From a virus, in the IMG/VR virus record IMGVR_UViG_3300046673_000306, positions 1-64,000 of that record: 64,000 nt of DNA; one strand, 5' to 3'. The position numbers were made by a program, and so were the translations under genes. The notes under the pieces were generated by a model. It was given only the letters and a program-made list of their open reading frames with translations, did not search any database and was not told the DNA's origin. This document shows, one piece after another, positions 30,453-38,296 of this stretch (the first letter of the stretch is position 1; each line of letters begins with the position of its first letter).

Positions 30453-31271
30453 ATGAAGATCACGATCGCCTTGGTCGTCTTGCTCAGCGCCTGCGCCTCG
30501 ATACCCCGGGCCACTGTTCAGGGGCGCCTCGCCGAGGCCTGGACCCAGATCAGCAGCAGTGAGTTCGTGAGAGTGCGCGGGATCGGGGTTGCGAACACCA
30601 AGGTCCGGGGCCTCACTCGGCGCCGGGGCCTCAGTCGAGACGCGGCCTTGGTTGCCGCCCGCTACAACCTCTTGGCCCTGATCAAGGGCGTGCGCCTCAG
30701 CGGCGGGATCACCGTCAGCCAGCTGATCGAGCGCGATAGTCTCATCGCCGAGGTCGCGAACGAGGTCGTGTCCGGCGGCGAAGAGGTCCTGACGGAGTGG
30801 ACTAAGGATGGCGGCTGCGTCGTGACCCTGGAACTCAAGCGCTCCACGGTAGAGCAACTTATCCAGAAGGAGTCGCAGAGGGAGCGGGACCTGGCGCTCC
30901 GCGTCGCCCAGGACATGGAGGAGATACAGAGTCTGGCGCAGGCCCTGGCCGAGGCCATCAAGAACCCGATAAATAAGATGGACGGCTGCGACATCGAGGC
31001 GATCCAGGAGAAGGCCTTGAGGTTGCAGAACCTCCAGGATGGTCATGTCGACATGCAGTTTTTCTCGTTCCAACAACCCCGGGTGGTCTACGACCTGGCG
31101 ACGGAGATCGAACGGGCCAGGGAACTGGACGTGAAGGAGATGGCGGCGGAGATGCGCGTGGGCGGCTGCGACTTCCCGACCCAGAGGTCGTGGGATGATC
31201 TTGAGCGGAGGCTGAGGGCAGACGGCTACTACAGCGCCGAGTCGATCGCGGCGAGGGGAGGGAGACCTTGA
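30453..31271 (+). CDS. LPP20-like lipoprotein, 272 residues
   Basis: Short hydrophobic signal with lipobox (ITIALVVLLSACAS, Cys15), then an LPP20/DUF-type domain: RVRGIGV, RRGLSRDAALVAARYNLLAL, SGGITVSQLIERDSLIAEVA and CVVTLELKRSTVEQLI. A helical tail of about 120 residues follows. Lipidated and probably anchored in an outer-membrane leaflet facing the periplasm or surface. A shorter paralogue is at 33221-33787. Possible roles are superinfection exclusion or host envelope change, by analogy with other phage lipoproteins. This is inference. Confidence 0.82.
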   Translation: MKITIALVVLLSACASIPRATVQGRLAEAWTQISSSEFVRVRGIGVANTKVRGLTRRRGLSRDAALVAARYNLLALIKGVRLSGGITVSQLIERDSLIAEVANEVVSGGEEVLTEWTKDGGCVVTLELKRSTVEQLIQKESQRERDLALRVAQDMEEIQSLAQALAEAIKNPINKMDGCDIEAIQEKALRLQNLQDGHVDMQFFSFQQPRVVYDLATEIERARELDVKEMAAEMRVGGCDFPTQRSWDDLERRLRADGYYSAESIAARGGRP

Positions 31272-31366
31272 GCGTGATTAGGACGGGAATCATCGAGCTT
31301 ACGACTGGGGCCTATGGCTCCGAGAAGTTCAAGAAGTTTTTTGATACAAAACCGGAGGCCAAGTGA
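31268..31366 (+). CDS. Very small protein, about 32 residues
   Basis: TTG 31268 (or GTG 31274) after GGAGGGAGA, ending in KPEAK at 31366 and overlapping the next start (GTGA). Short, with VIRTGIIELTTGAYGSEKF. Coupling to both neighbours argues for real translation. Confidence 0.45.
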   Translation: MSVIRTGIIELTTGAYGSEKFKKFFDTKPEAK

Positions 31367-31671
31367 GGTCCGGGGTGAAGAGCATCATCGAGGGCATCAA
31401 CTTCCTGGAGGCCCTGAGCGCCCAGCTCAACAACGACGTCCCGGAGCGCCAGAAGCTGGAGGTCTACGGCGTCATGTGCCCGCGCTGGGCCGCCGCCCCA
31501 GGGACCACGGACGCCGACGCCGACGAACTCAGGATCAGCGTGGTCCGGCGCCGGTCCATGCAGTGCGCGCCAGTCCTCTATGCCCTGGCGACGCTGCGCA
31601 AGCTCAGAGAAGAGCACGAGATGTCGGTGTCGATCCCGGCGTCGGAGTTGGGGGAGCAAGGTGGAGATTAG
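31363..31671 (+). CDS. Unknown protein, 102 residues
   Basis: GTG start overlapping the previous stop. Helical N-terminus (IIEGINFLEALSAQLNND), then a strand with RISVVRRRSM and a helix ALATLRKLREEHEM. No family recognised. Confidence 0.62.
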   Translation: MRSGVKSIIEGINFLEALSAQLNNDVPERQKLEVYGVMCPRWAAAPGTTDADADELRISVVRRRSMQCAPVLYALATLRKLREEHEMSVSIPASELGEQGGD

Positions 31672-31954
31672 GATTAGCCTGTCCCAGGTCGAGTTCCGGG
31701 CTTTGGTCCTGGGCGAGGAAGTGGCCATCCCCCCACTGACCCCCGCGAACAAGACCCGCCACTCCCTGAAGATCGTCCTGGATGACATAGGCTTCCAGGC
31801 CATGACCGCCGAGGTCAACGCGGCTCGGCGCTTGGTAGAGGAGCGGGAGCGCCGGGAGGCCCTGTCAAAGGGCCGGTGCCGGTTCTGCGGAAAAGGTGGC
31901 CTCGCGGATCACGCCGGGGCCGCTCGCTGCACCGCGTGCGGGAGGCTCCAGTGA
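31661..31954 (+). CDS. Small protein with C-terminal zinc ribbon, 97 residues
   Basis: GTG start with GGGGGAG upstream. A strand/helix first half (RISLSQVEFRALVLGEEV) and a C-terminal ribbon CRFCGKGGLADHAGAARCTA ending CxxC. Short overlaps on both sides. Confidence 0.65.
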   Translation: MEIRISLSQVEFRALVLGEEVAIPPLTPANKTRHSLKIVLDDIGFQAMTAEVNAARRLVEERERREALSKGRCRFCGKGGLADHAGAARCTACGRLQ

Positions 31955-33189
31955 GGGTGAATATGCTTGGTCGGGACATTGAGATCACGCGGCAGACTAT
32001 GCTCAGCGACGGCTACTGCTTGTCCACGGTCAAGCACACGGAGCGGATCAGCGCAGCCGGTGACTACGTCGTCAGCAACCCCAGCGAGGACACCCCCGGA
32101 GTGCTCTGGCTCAAGGAGCACGTGAGGTACTGCCGCCAGTGCTGGTGCGCAAACGCCTACAAGAACTACCTCGTCGAGTACCTCGAACAGCAACACCCGT
32201 CCATGATCACGGCTTACCACCAGGGCAGGCTCTCTCCGACCATCCTGGGCAACGCCCTGCGCTCGATCCACAAGGCCAGGCCCAAGTTCGTGGACGAGAT
32301 GATGAAGATCGTGACCTATAATGCGATGCCTCCGAACGCGCAGGCGGCCCTGGACTTCCGGGCGTTCTCCCAGGCCCTGGGCTCGTCTGGAGAGGCCATC
32401 CTCAAGGGCACCCAGATCGTCAGGGTCGAGATCGAGGTCCTGTTCGACGCCTGGAACCTGCTGGGGTCTGCGCCGGAGTACGATAAGGACCGCCTCCTCT
32501 CCGACTGGGAGTCGGGCAGGATCGTGCCGCCGTTCCCATCCACCTACTTCTCCCTGAGCGAGGGCGTCAACGACCACCTGATCAAGCACTTCTTAGACAA
32601 CGTCCCTGGAGACCTGTTCGGGTCCTCGAACGCCCACGGCTTCCTCGCCATAAATCATGGAGAAAAACCACTCCTATTTGAGCGGTCTTACTGCCTGGAC
32701 CCTAACGGGGAGGTGGCCAACGGATTCGCCAGGCCTAGCCAGGAGCAGATCGAGAGCCGGTCCTTCTTCTGGATCGTCCTGGTTCGGGCTCTCCAGGACG
32801 AGGTCTTCGTCGCGGACAAGGTAATGGTCCCGGCCCGTGGCCTCAGGCCGAACCCGTGGGTCAAGGTGGTGTCGACCCCGGCGGACCTGTCCCAGGTCGT
32901 CCCATTCTACGCCGTCCGCGCCAACCCCAAGAAGTCGTTCCGCGATTCTACGAGGGGCTACGGGCACCGCCAGATCGACTGGAGCCACCGCTGGTCCGTC
33001 ACCGGTCACTGGAGGCACTACAAGGATGGCCGGAAAATCTGGATCGGTTCCCACGTGAAGGGTCCGGAAGACAAGCCCCTGATCCCCTCGGTCCGGGTCT
33101 ACGCGAAGGATGGTCCGGGCGCTGCCGGATCGCCGGGCTGGCTGCGCCGCGTCTGGCGGCGCCTGGTCAGCCTCTGGCCTGGGTCTTGA
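31951..33189 (+). CDS. Unknown protein with RWSVTGHWR...KGP C-terminal block, 412 residues
   Basis: Largely helical, with a Cys-rich spot YCRQCWC. The C-terminal block WSHRWSVTGHWRHYKDGRKI followed by WIGSHVKGPEDKPL resembles a motif (RW-x-V-x-GHWR ... IWI-x-P-x-x-KGP) seen at the C-terminus of many uncharacterised bacterial and phage proteins. Function unknown. GTG 31951 has GGAGG upstream. The TGA stop is inside the next promoter's -35 box. Confidence 0.75.
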   Translation: MRVNMLGRDIEITRQTMLSDGYCLSTVKHTERISAAGDYVVSNPSEDTPGVLWLKEHVRYCRQCWCANAYKNYLVEYLEQQHPSMITAYHQGRLSPTILGNALRSIHKARPKFVDEMMKIVTYNAMPPNAQAALDFRAFSQALGSSGEAILKGTQIVRVEIEVLFDAWNLLGSAPEYDKDRLLSDWESGRIVPPFPSTYFSLSEGVNDHLIKHFLDNVPGDLFGSSNAHGFLAINHGEKPLLFERSYCLDPNGEVANGFARPSQEQIESRSFFWIVLVRALQDEVFVADKVMVPARGLRPNPWVKVVSTPADLSQVVPFYAVRANPKKSFRDSTRGYGHRQIDWSHRWSVTGHWRHYKDGRKIWIGSHVKGPEDKPLIPSVRVYAKDGPGAAGSPGWLRRVWRRLVSLWPGS

Positions 33190-33214
33190 CAGTTTCAATT
33201 CATCATGGTATAAT
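33186..33214 (+). promoter_or_regulatory. Leaderless-type promoter of second lipoprotein
   Basis: GGGTC-TTGACA, 17-base spacer, TATAAT, six bases before ATG 33221. Confidence 0.85.
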
Positions 33215-33220
33215 ACTATT

Positions 33221-33787
33221 ATGAACAAATCAATCTGCAAAATTGGAGGAGCTATGAACAGGATAATGGGTTGGGTCGTGATCTTCGCTGTTCTTTGGTC
33301 GTCTTCCGCTTGCTCAAAGGTCAATCGGTCCTTGAGCAAGGGTGAGGTCAAGTCTCTGTGGGAGCAGGTCTCGGATAAGGACACGATCCGCGTGCGCGGC
33401 ATTGGTGTCCCCCCCGAAGGTACGAAGAGCCTGACCCAGCGCCGTGGACTTTCCCGCAACGCCGCGCTGGTCAATGCCCGGTACGAAGCCCTGGCGCTGC
33501 TGCGCGGGGTTAAGCTGACCGGCGGCCTCAGCGTCGCCAGCCTCATGGAGAAGGACAGCCGCATCCGCGAGATCGCGAACCAGGTGATCGCGGGGATGGA
33601 GGAGGTCCAGGTCGAGTGGGCCTCCGACGATGGCGCCGTGGTTCTCCTTGAACTCAAGCGCGACAAGCTGGAAAAGATGCTGGTCGCCGCCGGGGTCGCC
33701 GACGCCTCGGACTCGTACAAGCAGGTGGAGGCCGGGTCGCAGGCCTCGGACTTGAGACCGGAGCTGGCTAAGGCCAAGGCCCAGTAG
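33221..33787 (+). CDS. LPP20-like lipoprotein, short paralogue
   Basis: 188 residues from the leaderless ATG 33221. An internal in-frame ATG 33254 with GGAGGAGC in front gives a neat lipoprotein signal (MNRIMGWVVIFAVLWSSSAC). The mature part has the same LPP20-like domain as 30453-31271: IRVRGIGV, RRGLSRNAALVNARYEALAL, TGGLSVASLMEKDSRIREIA and AVVLLELKRDKLEKML. The paralogue lacks the long helical tail. Two starts, one leaderless and one with a ribosome site, could give two N-termini, of which only the second puts the signal at the end. Confidence 0.82.
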   Translation: MNKSICKIGGAMNRIMGWVVIFAVLWSSSACSKVNRSLSKGEVKSLWEQVSDKDTIRVRGIGVPPEGTKSLTQRRGLSRNAALVNARYEALALLRGVKLTGGLSVASLMEKDSRIREIANQVIAGMEEVQVEWASDDGAVVLLELKRDKLEKMLVAAGVADASDSYKQVEAGSQASDLRPELAKAKAQ

Positions 33788-33790
33788 AAC

Positions 33791-36700
33791 GTGGAAGAGA
33801 TCAAGGTCACCCACCCACTGGAACTGGCCCTGGGGGGCCTCGGGCAGGCGGCGTCCCTGCCCGGGGCCCCGGCCCCTGGCCGACCGTGGGCACCGGCCTG
33901 GACGCCCCAGGCCCCCGGTGCCTGCCCCTTAACAGGGCAGGAGAAGGTGCTGACCCTGAGCCTCCTGGAGGGGTCCCTGATCAAGGTCGAGGCCAGTCCC
34001 GCGAGCCCGGACCTGTTCATCGAGATCAGCCGACTCCCGACCAGGGTCCAGAGGAAGGGGGCCCTCGGGGCCTCGTTCTACGACCTGCCAGGAATCCAGT
34101 CCGTGGCCATGTCCCAGGGCTACCGGATCGAGTACGCCCCAGAGGTGCAGGCCCTGATCGACAAGTGGAACCTCTGGTGCCTGGACCTGGAGCAGGTAAA
34201 AACGTTCTCCGACGTCTCAGGCTTCAGGGTTCCGGGCCTAGACGTGGAGTTCATGCCGTTTCAGGCTAGGGGCGTCGCCTACGGCTGCAAGATCAAGTCC
34301 TTCATGCTCTTGGACACCATGGGGCTAGGAAAGAGTATACAGGTATTGGGAATTCTGTACACCCATCGCCTGTCATTAGGTGGGCGCCTGGAGACCCTGA
34401 TCTTGTCCCCGACATCGGTCGTCGGAGACTGGCAGGCCAAGTTCAGGAAGTTCGCCAAGATCGAGGTGTCGGTAGCGACCGGGAGCAAGGCCAAGCGAAC
34501 CAAGGTCTATCAGGGCAAGCCCGAGTTCCTGCTCATGAGCTACGACGTCTTCATGCGGGACATGGTCGAGGTCGCCAAGAGCTTCCGGCCAAAGGCCCTG
34601 ATCTGTGATGAGTGCTTCCCCTATAATCAATTCGTAGCTACTAAAAATGGCTCCATCAGAATTGGGAGATTATATAACTTGTGGCTGGCCGGGAAGGCTC
34701 CTTTGATAAAGAGCCTCAACCTCGACAGCGGATCATTTGAGTACAGGAGTATTCTGAAGGCGTGGAAGAGAGAATTGAAGCCCATGGTGTATGTAGGAGG
34801 AAGTGGTTTCGGTTTCAGGTGCACTCCGGGCCATCTAATTCTCACTTCTATGGGGTGGGTGCCAGCAGGAAATTTGCGTGTTGGAGACTTTGTGACGACT
34901 GGGGCTGACATCTCTGGCCGAATAAGGTACTTGGCTCCTATGTTGAACAGCGACCAGAAACAGGTCTTGATAGGATCATTCTTGGGAGATGGGAATATCC
35001 ATCGACTTGGAGGTTGTCGATATAGGATCAGATTCCTGCATGGCGCCAAGCAGCGGAGGTACTTGGTTGAGAAGTCTAGAATTTTTGGCTGTAATAAAAT
35101 AGCCAAGATAAAAAACAACGGATATTCCGGCGGGATAGCTTATAGGGCAGCCAGCCAGGCATTCTTTTGCAAGGATATTCCCAAAGGAAAAAAAGAGTTT
35201 ATCCCCGACTGGATGATCGAAGAGATGGATGCGAGGGCGATAGCTATTTGGCTCTTGGACGACGCGTCATTCAATCACAAAAAAAAGCAGGTGGTCATCC
35301 ATACCAACAGATTCCCGGAATACTTAGTCGAGAGGCTTTGCGTTAGACTCAGGGAATTCGGCGTGAACTGTTATTGCTCCATCACGGCAAAGCACGATGG
35401 CAGATTCTTCTACTATATACGAATACCGGCTAGGGGCTACAAAAGAACAATGGAGCTGTGCGGGAAATTTTTCTTTCTTGGCATGGAAAAGAAAATACCC
35501 ATGGGCAGTGAGATTTATGAATGGAGTCCAAAATACCCAGAGGTGTCTCTAGGGCTAGTTACAACGATAGAGCAGGATGACAAGCCAAGAATCGAATCAG
35601 AGAATTTTTTATTCGATATCGAAATCGATGAGAACCATAACTTTGTGATCTGTTCTCCGTCAAATAAATCCCAGTCTGGGGTGGTGGTCCATAATTGCCA
35701 GCGCATTTCTAACAGGAAGAACAAGGCCGCGATCAGGCTCTTCGACTTTGTCGACGCCGCGCGACCCCAGTACCGGATAATGGCCAGCGGCAGCCCCATC
35801 GCGAACAAACCCATAGACCTCTGGAGCCTGCTGCGCCTGGTCAACGCCGACCTCGCCGGTTCCCCGACCCTGTTCGAGAAGCGGTACGCCAGGGAGAAGC
35901 TGATATACCACAAGGACAAGGCCACGGGCGAGGTCAAGCCCAAGGGGACCACCTACGGGTCCGGAGACAAGGCCAAGTTCGTGCCCCTGAAGAAGTTCGA
36001 GAACCTGAACCCGAAAAAACCCGCCGACGCGATCCTACTCCGCGAACTCCGGGCCAAGATCAGCCCGTGGCTGATCCGCAGGCTGAAGAAGGACGTGCTC
36101 ACCGACCTCCCCGAGACCACGGAGGAGACGATCAGCATCAAGCTGGGGCCCCGGGAGCGCAAGGTCTACGAGGAGCTGCAAGCCCGCTTCGCCGAGGCCA
36201 TGGCCGGGGTCGCGGACGAGGACTCGGAGAACAGGGTCGACAATTTCTTTACCTGGTTCATCCGCGCGCAGCAGGTGTGCTGCTCCCTGGAGATCGGAGG
36301 ACACGGCAAGGAGTCGTCCAAGATCGATGAGCTAAGGAAGTTCGTCGAGGACTACTCCGAGGAGCAGAAAATCCTTATCTTCAGCCGGTTCAAGGGCATG
36401 ACCGACATCGTCCACCGGGAGATGAAGGAGTACAACCCCGCGTACCTGCACGGGGCCGTAGCGCAGGCAGACAGGCAGCCTCTGGTGGACAGGTTCCAGA
36501 CCGAGGACGACTGCCGACTCTTCATCTCGACCCTGGGCGCCGGTGGCGTGGGCTTGACCCTCACCGCAGGGTCCATCGTCGCCAGGCTCGACCGCTGGGT
36601 CAGCCCGATCCTCAACGATCAGTGCGTGGCCAGGGCTGACCGAATAGGTCAGAAGCGCAACGTCCTGGTCGTGGATTTCGTCGTCCGCGACAGCGTCGAG

Positions 36701-36835
36701 GAGCGCATCTTAGGAATCCTGGAGGGCAAGTCCAGGATGATCAACAGCCTCATCGTCTCGGAGCAGTCCGAGGAGCAGCAGGAGAAGAAGATTCTCCGGG
36801 CCCTAGGTAAGCAGGGGATGCTCAAGCTCATCTGA
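33791..36835 (+). CDS. SNF2-family DNA helicase interrupted by an intein
   Basis: The precursor has 1014 residues. Extein: Walker A MGLGKSIQ near 177-184, motif Ia and II ending LICDE at 274, then motif III-like MASGSPIAN, and the C-terminal RecA lobe with ILIFSRFKG, YLHGAV, TLGAGGVGLTLTAG and the arginine-finger block ARADRIGQKR. After removal of residues 275-635 the extein reads LICDE-CQRISN, a normal DExx box, giving a 653-residue helicase. The N-terminal 52 residues are Pro/Gly-rich, and an internal GTG (33947) could be the real start. A phage SNF2 helicase suggests remodelling of DNA-bound proteins in recombination or transcription. Confidence 0.93.
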   Translation: MEEIKVTHPLELALGGLGQAASLPGAPAPGRPWAPAWTPQAPGACPLTGQEKVLTLSLLEGSLIKVEASPASPDLFIEISRLPTRVQRKGALGASFYDLPGIQSVAMSQGYRIEYAPEVQALIDKWNLWCLDLEQVKTFSDVSGFRVPGLDVEFMPFQARGVAYGCKIKSFMLLDTMGLGKSIQVLGILYTHRLSLGGRLETLILSPTSVVGDWQAKFRKFAKIEVSVATGSKAKRTKVYQGKPEFLLMSYDVFMRDMVEVAKSFRPKALICDECFPYNQFVATKNGSIRIGRLYNLWLAGKAPLIKSLNLDSGSFEYRSILKAWKRELKPMVYVGGSGFGFRCTPGHLILTSMGWVPAGNLRVGDFVTTGADISGRIRYLAPMLNSDQKQVLIGSFLGDGNIHRLGGCRYRIRFLHGAKQRRYLVEKSRIFGCNKIAKIKNNGYSGGIAYRAASQAFFCKDIPKGKKEFIPDWMIEEMDARAIAIWLLDDASFNHKKKQVVIHTNRFPEYLVERLCVRLREFGVNCYCSITAKHDGRFFYYIRIPARGYKRTMELCGKFFFLGMEKKIPMGSEIYEWSPKYPEVSLGLVTTIEQDDKPRIESENFLFDIEIDENHNFVICSPSNKSQSGVVVHNCQRISNRKNKAAIRLFDFVDAARPQYRIMASGSPIANKPIDLWSLLRLVNADLAGSPTLFEKRYAREKLIYHKDKATGEVKPKGTTYGSGDKAKFVPLKKFENLNPKKPADAILLRELRAKISPWLIRRLKKDVLTDLPETTEETISIKLGPRERKVYEELQARFAEAMAGVADEDSENRVDNFFTWFIRAQQVCCSLEIGGHGKESSKIDELRKFVEDYSEEQKILIFSRFKGMTDIVHREMKEYNPAYLHGAVAQADRQPLVDRFQTEDDCRLFISTLGAGGVGLTLTAGSIVARLDRWVSPILNDQCVARADRIGQKRNVLVVDFVVRDSVEERILGILEGKSRMINSLIVSEQSEEQQEKKILRALGKQGMLKLI
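34613..35695 (+). mobile_element. Intein with LAGLIDADG homing endonuclease
   Basis: 361 residues starting at Cys (CFPYNQF) and ending VVVHN before an extein Cys. Splicing blocks seen: A at the start, B TPGHLILTSMGW, F/G FLFDIEID to HN. Endonuclease motifs LIGSFLGDGNIH and AIWLLDDASF correspond to the two LAGLIDADG helices. Much more AT-rich than the extein. Inserted in the catalytic DExx box, a site where activity requires splicing. Confidence 0.95.
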
Positions 36836-36844
36836 GAGGGAGCC

Positions 36845-37465
36845 ATGGCCAAGAAGAAGACGAGGCTGATTCCGACTTCAGACTACGTCACGGGGTACGC
36901 GGATCACGTCTGGCAGACCCTGGTAGACTGCGCTGAGGAGACCAAGTCCGTCTACCCGATGCTGACCTACGCCGTAGACGGCCAGGAGTTCTCGGTGCCG
37001 ATGTCCTTTCTCATGTTCACCGAGATGGGGAAGAGCGTGGTCGCCAAGCCCGCAGCCCTCCCGATCCTGATCGCGAGGATGGGTACTGAGTTCGCGCTGC
37101 TGGCCATGCAGATGTCCTCGTGCGGGAGCGAGGCCGACTTCACCCACGACGTCGAGTGCGTGCTCCGCCGGATCAAACCCCAATGCCTAGTCTTCTCGGC
37201 CCCGGTCAGGACCGTCCGGTCCAAGAAATCTTCACTGACCAGGGGCGAGATCGTCAGGGCCATGTCCGATGCCGTGGCCAAGGGCCCGGATGCCGTCGTC
37301 GTCGTGTCCCGGAACCCGGTTAGGACCTTCTCCGTAGTCAGGCCCATGTCTAGGAGCCTCTCTGGGGACATCGTCTTCGGGGAGCCCGAGACCATGGACT
37401 CTCTCCTGGGTGAACCCCAGCCCGGGGGATACTTTTCACGCGTGTTCGATCCAGACCAAAACTAG
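36845..37465 (+). CDS. Unknown protein, 206 residues
   Basis: Mixed alpha/beta, with KKKTR basic start, MSFLMFTEMGKSVVAKPAAL and a basic stretch VRSKKSSLTRGE. No recognised domain. Start after GAGAGGGAGCC. Between the helicase gene and an Rrf2-like regulator. Confidence 0.7.
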   Translation: MAKKKTRLIPTSDYVTGYADHVWQTLVDCAEETKSVYPMLTYAVDGQEFSVPMSFLMFTEMGKSVVAKPAALPILIARMGTEFALLAMQMSSCGSEADFTHDVECVLRRIKPQCLVFSAPVRTVRSKKSSLTRGEIVRAMSDAVAKGPDAVVVVSRNPVRTFSVVRPMSRSLSGDIVFGEPETMDSLLGEPQPGGYFSRVFDPDQN

Positions 37466-37475
37466 GAGGCAGATA

Positions 37476-37865
37476 ATGCGCTTGATCAACATCACGTTCG
37501 CGTCAGAACTCGGGATAAAGGCGATGATGGCCCTGTCCGAGGCCAAGGACTCGATGACCACCCAGGAGGTGGCGCGCAGGGTCAAGTGCTCCCCCGCGCA
37601 CATGTCCAAAATCCTTCAGCGCCTGACCAAGGGCCGCCTCGTGGTGTCGGCCCGGGGCCCGCGCGGCGGCTACCGGATCAACGGCCCCGCGAACATGACC
37701 GCCGCCTGCGTCATCGAGGTCGTGGACGGTCACCGGCACATCCTTCCCCGAGGACTACGCAGCCCAAAGGCGCGCGGGACCCCCTATAAGCTGATGATGC
37801 GCACGATCGAGCTGGACGCGTTCGAGACCCTGCGGTCGCGCACGATCTGCGACCTCGCGTCATGA
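37476..37865 (+). CDS. Rrf2-family transcriptional regulator
   Basis: 129 residues with the typical Rrf2 wHTH: LGIKAMMALSEAKDSMTTQE, VARRVKCSPAHMSKILQRLT, and the wing RGPRGGYRI. The three-Cys iron-sulfur ligand set of IscR/NsrR is absent, so it probably does not sense through a cluster. Candidate regulator of host or phage genes. The start has AGGAGGC upstream. Confidence 0.85.
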   Translation: MRLINITFASELGIKAMMALSEAKDSMTTQEVARRVKCSPAHMSKILQRLTKGRLVVSARGPRGGYRINGPANMTAACVIEVVDGHRHILPRGLRSPKARGTPYKLMMRTIELDAFETLRSRTICDLAS

Positions 37866-38296
37866 GCGAACTCATCAGCGTAGAGGAGGCGGCGGCCCAG
37901 GGCGTGACGGAGTCCCCGATCGCTGCGGTCGCGAGCATCGACGAGAACTACCGGGTCCCTTACTCGGTCCAGGGCTCAAACGTGCTCCGGTTCTGGTCCG
38001 AGAAGGCGGACCCCAAGACCCTGTTCTGCGAGAACGTGGTCATGCGCCGGGAACTCAAGGTCGGAGATGGTCTGATCCTGGTCCTGTCCATCGCTAAGCT
38101 CCTGGGCTTCTACAATGCCGAGCCCGATGTCATGTGCCCGGCCTACGGAAAGCCAGAGATGTCTGTGGCGTGGCGGGTCGTAGTCAAGAGCGTGATCCGA
38201 CCCACCCATATGAGCGGGGTCGTGGTCCACGATGCCGTGATCGTCGAGGTCGCGGAATCCTACAACCCGGTGCCGGTCGCGGAGGCCGCATTTTGA
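37862..38296 (+). CDS. Unknown protein, 144 residues
   Basis: Beta-rich (RVPYSVQGSNVLRFW, GDGLILVLSIAKLLG, VVVKSVIRPTHMSGVVV). Overlaps the previous stop (ATGA) and the DinG-like start. No domain recognised. Confidence 0.68.
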   Translation: MSELISVEEAAAQGVTESPIAAVASIDENYRVPYSVQGSNVLRFWSEKADPKTLFCENVVMRRELKVGDGLILVLSIAKLLGFYNAEPDVMCPAYGKPEMSVAWRVVVKSVIRPTHMSGVVVHDAVIVEVAESYNPVPVAEAAF

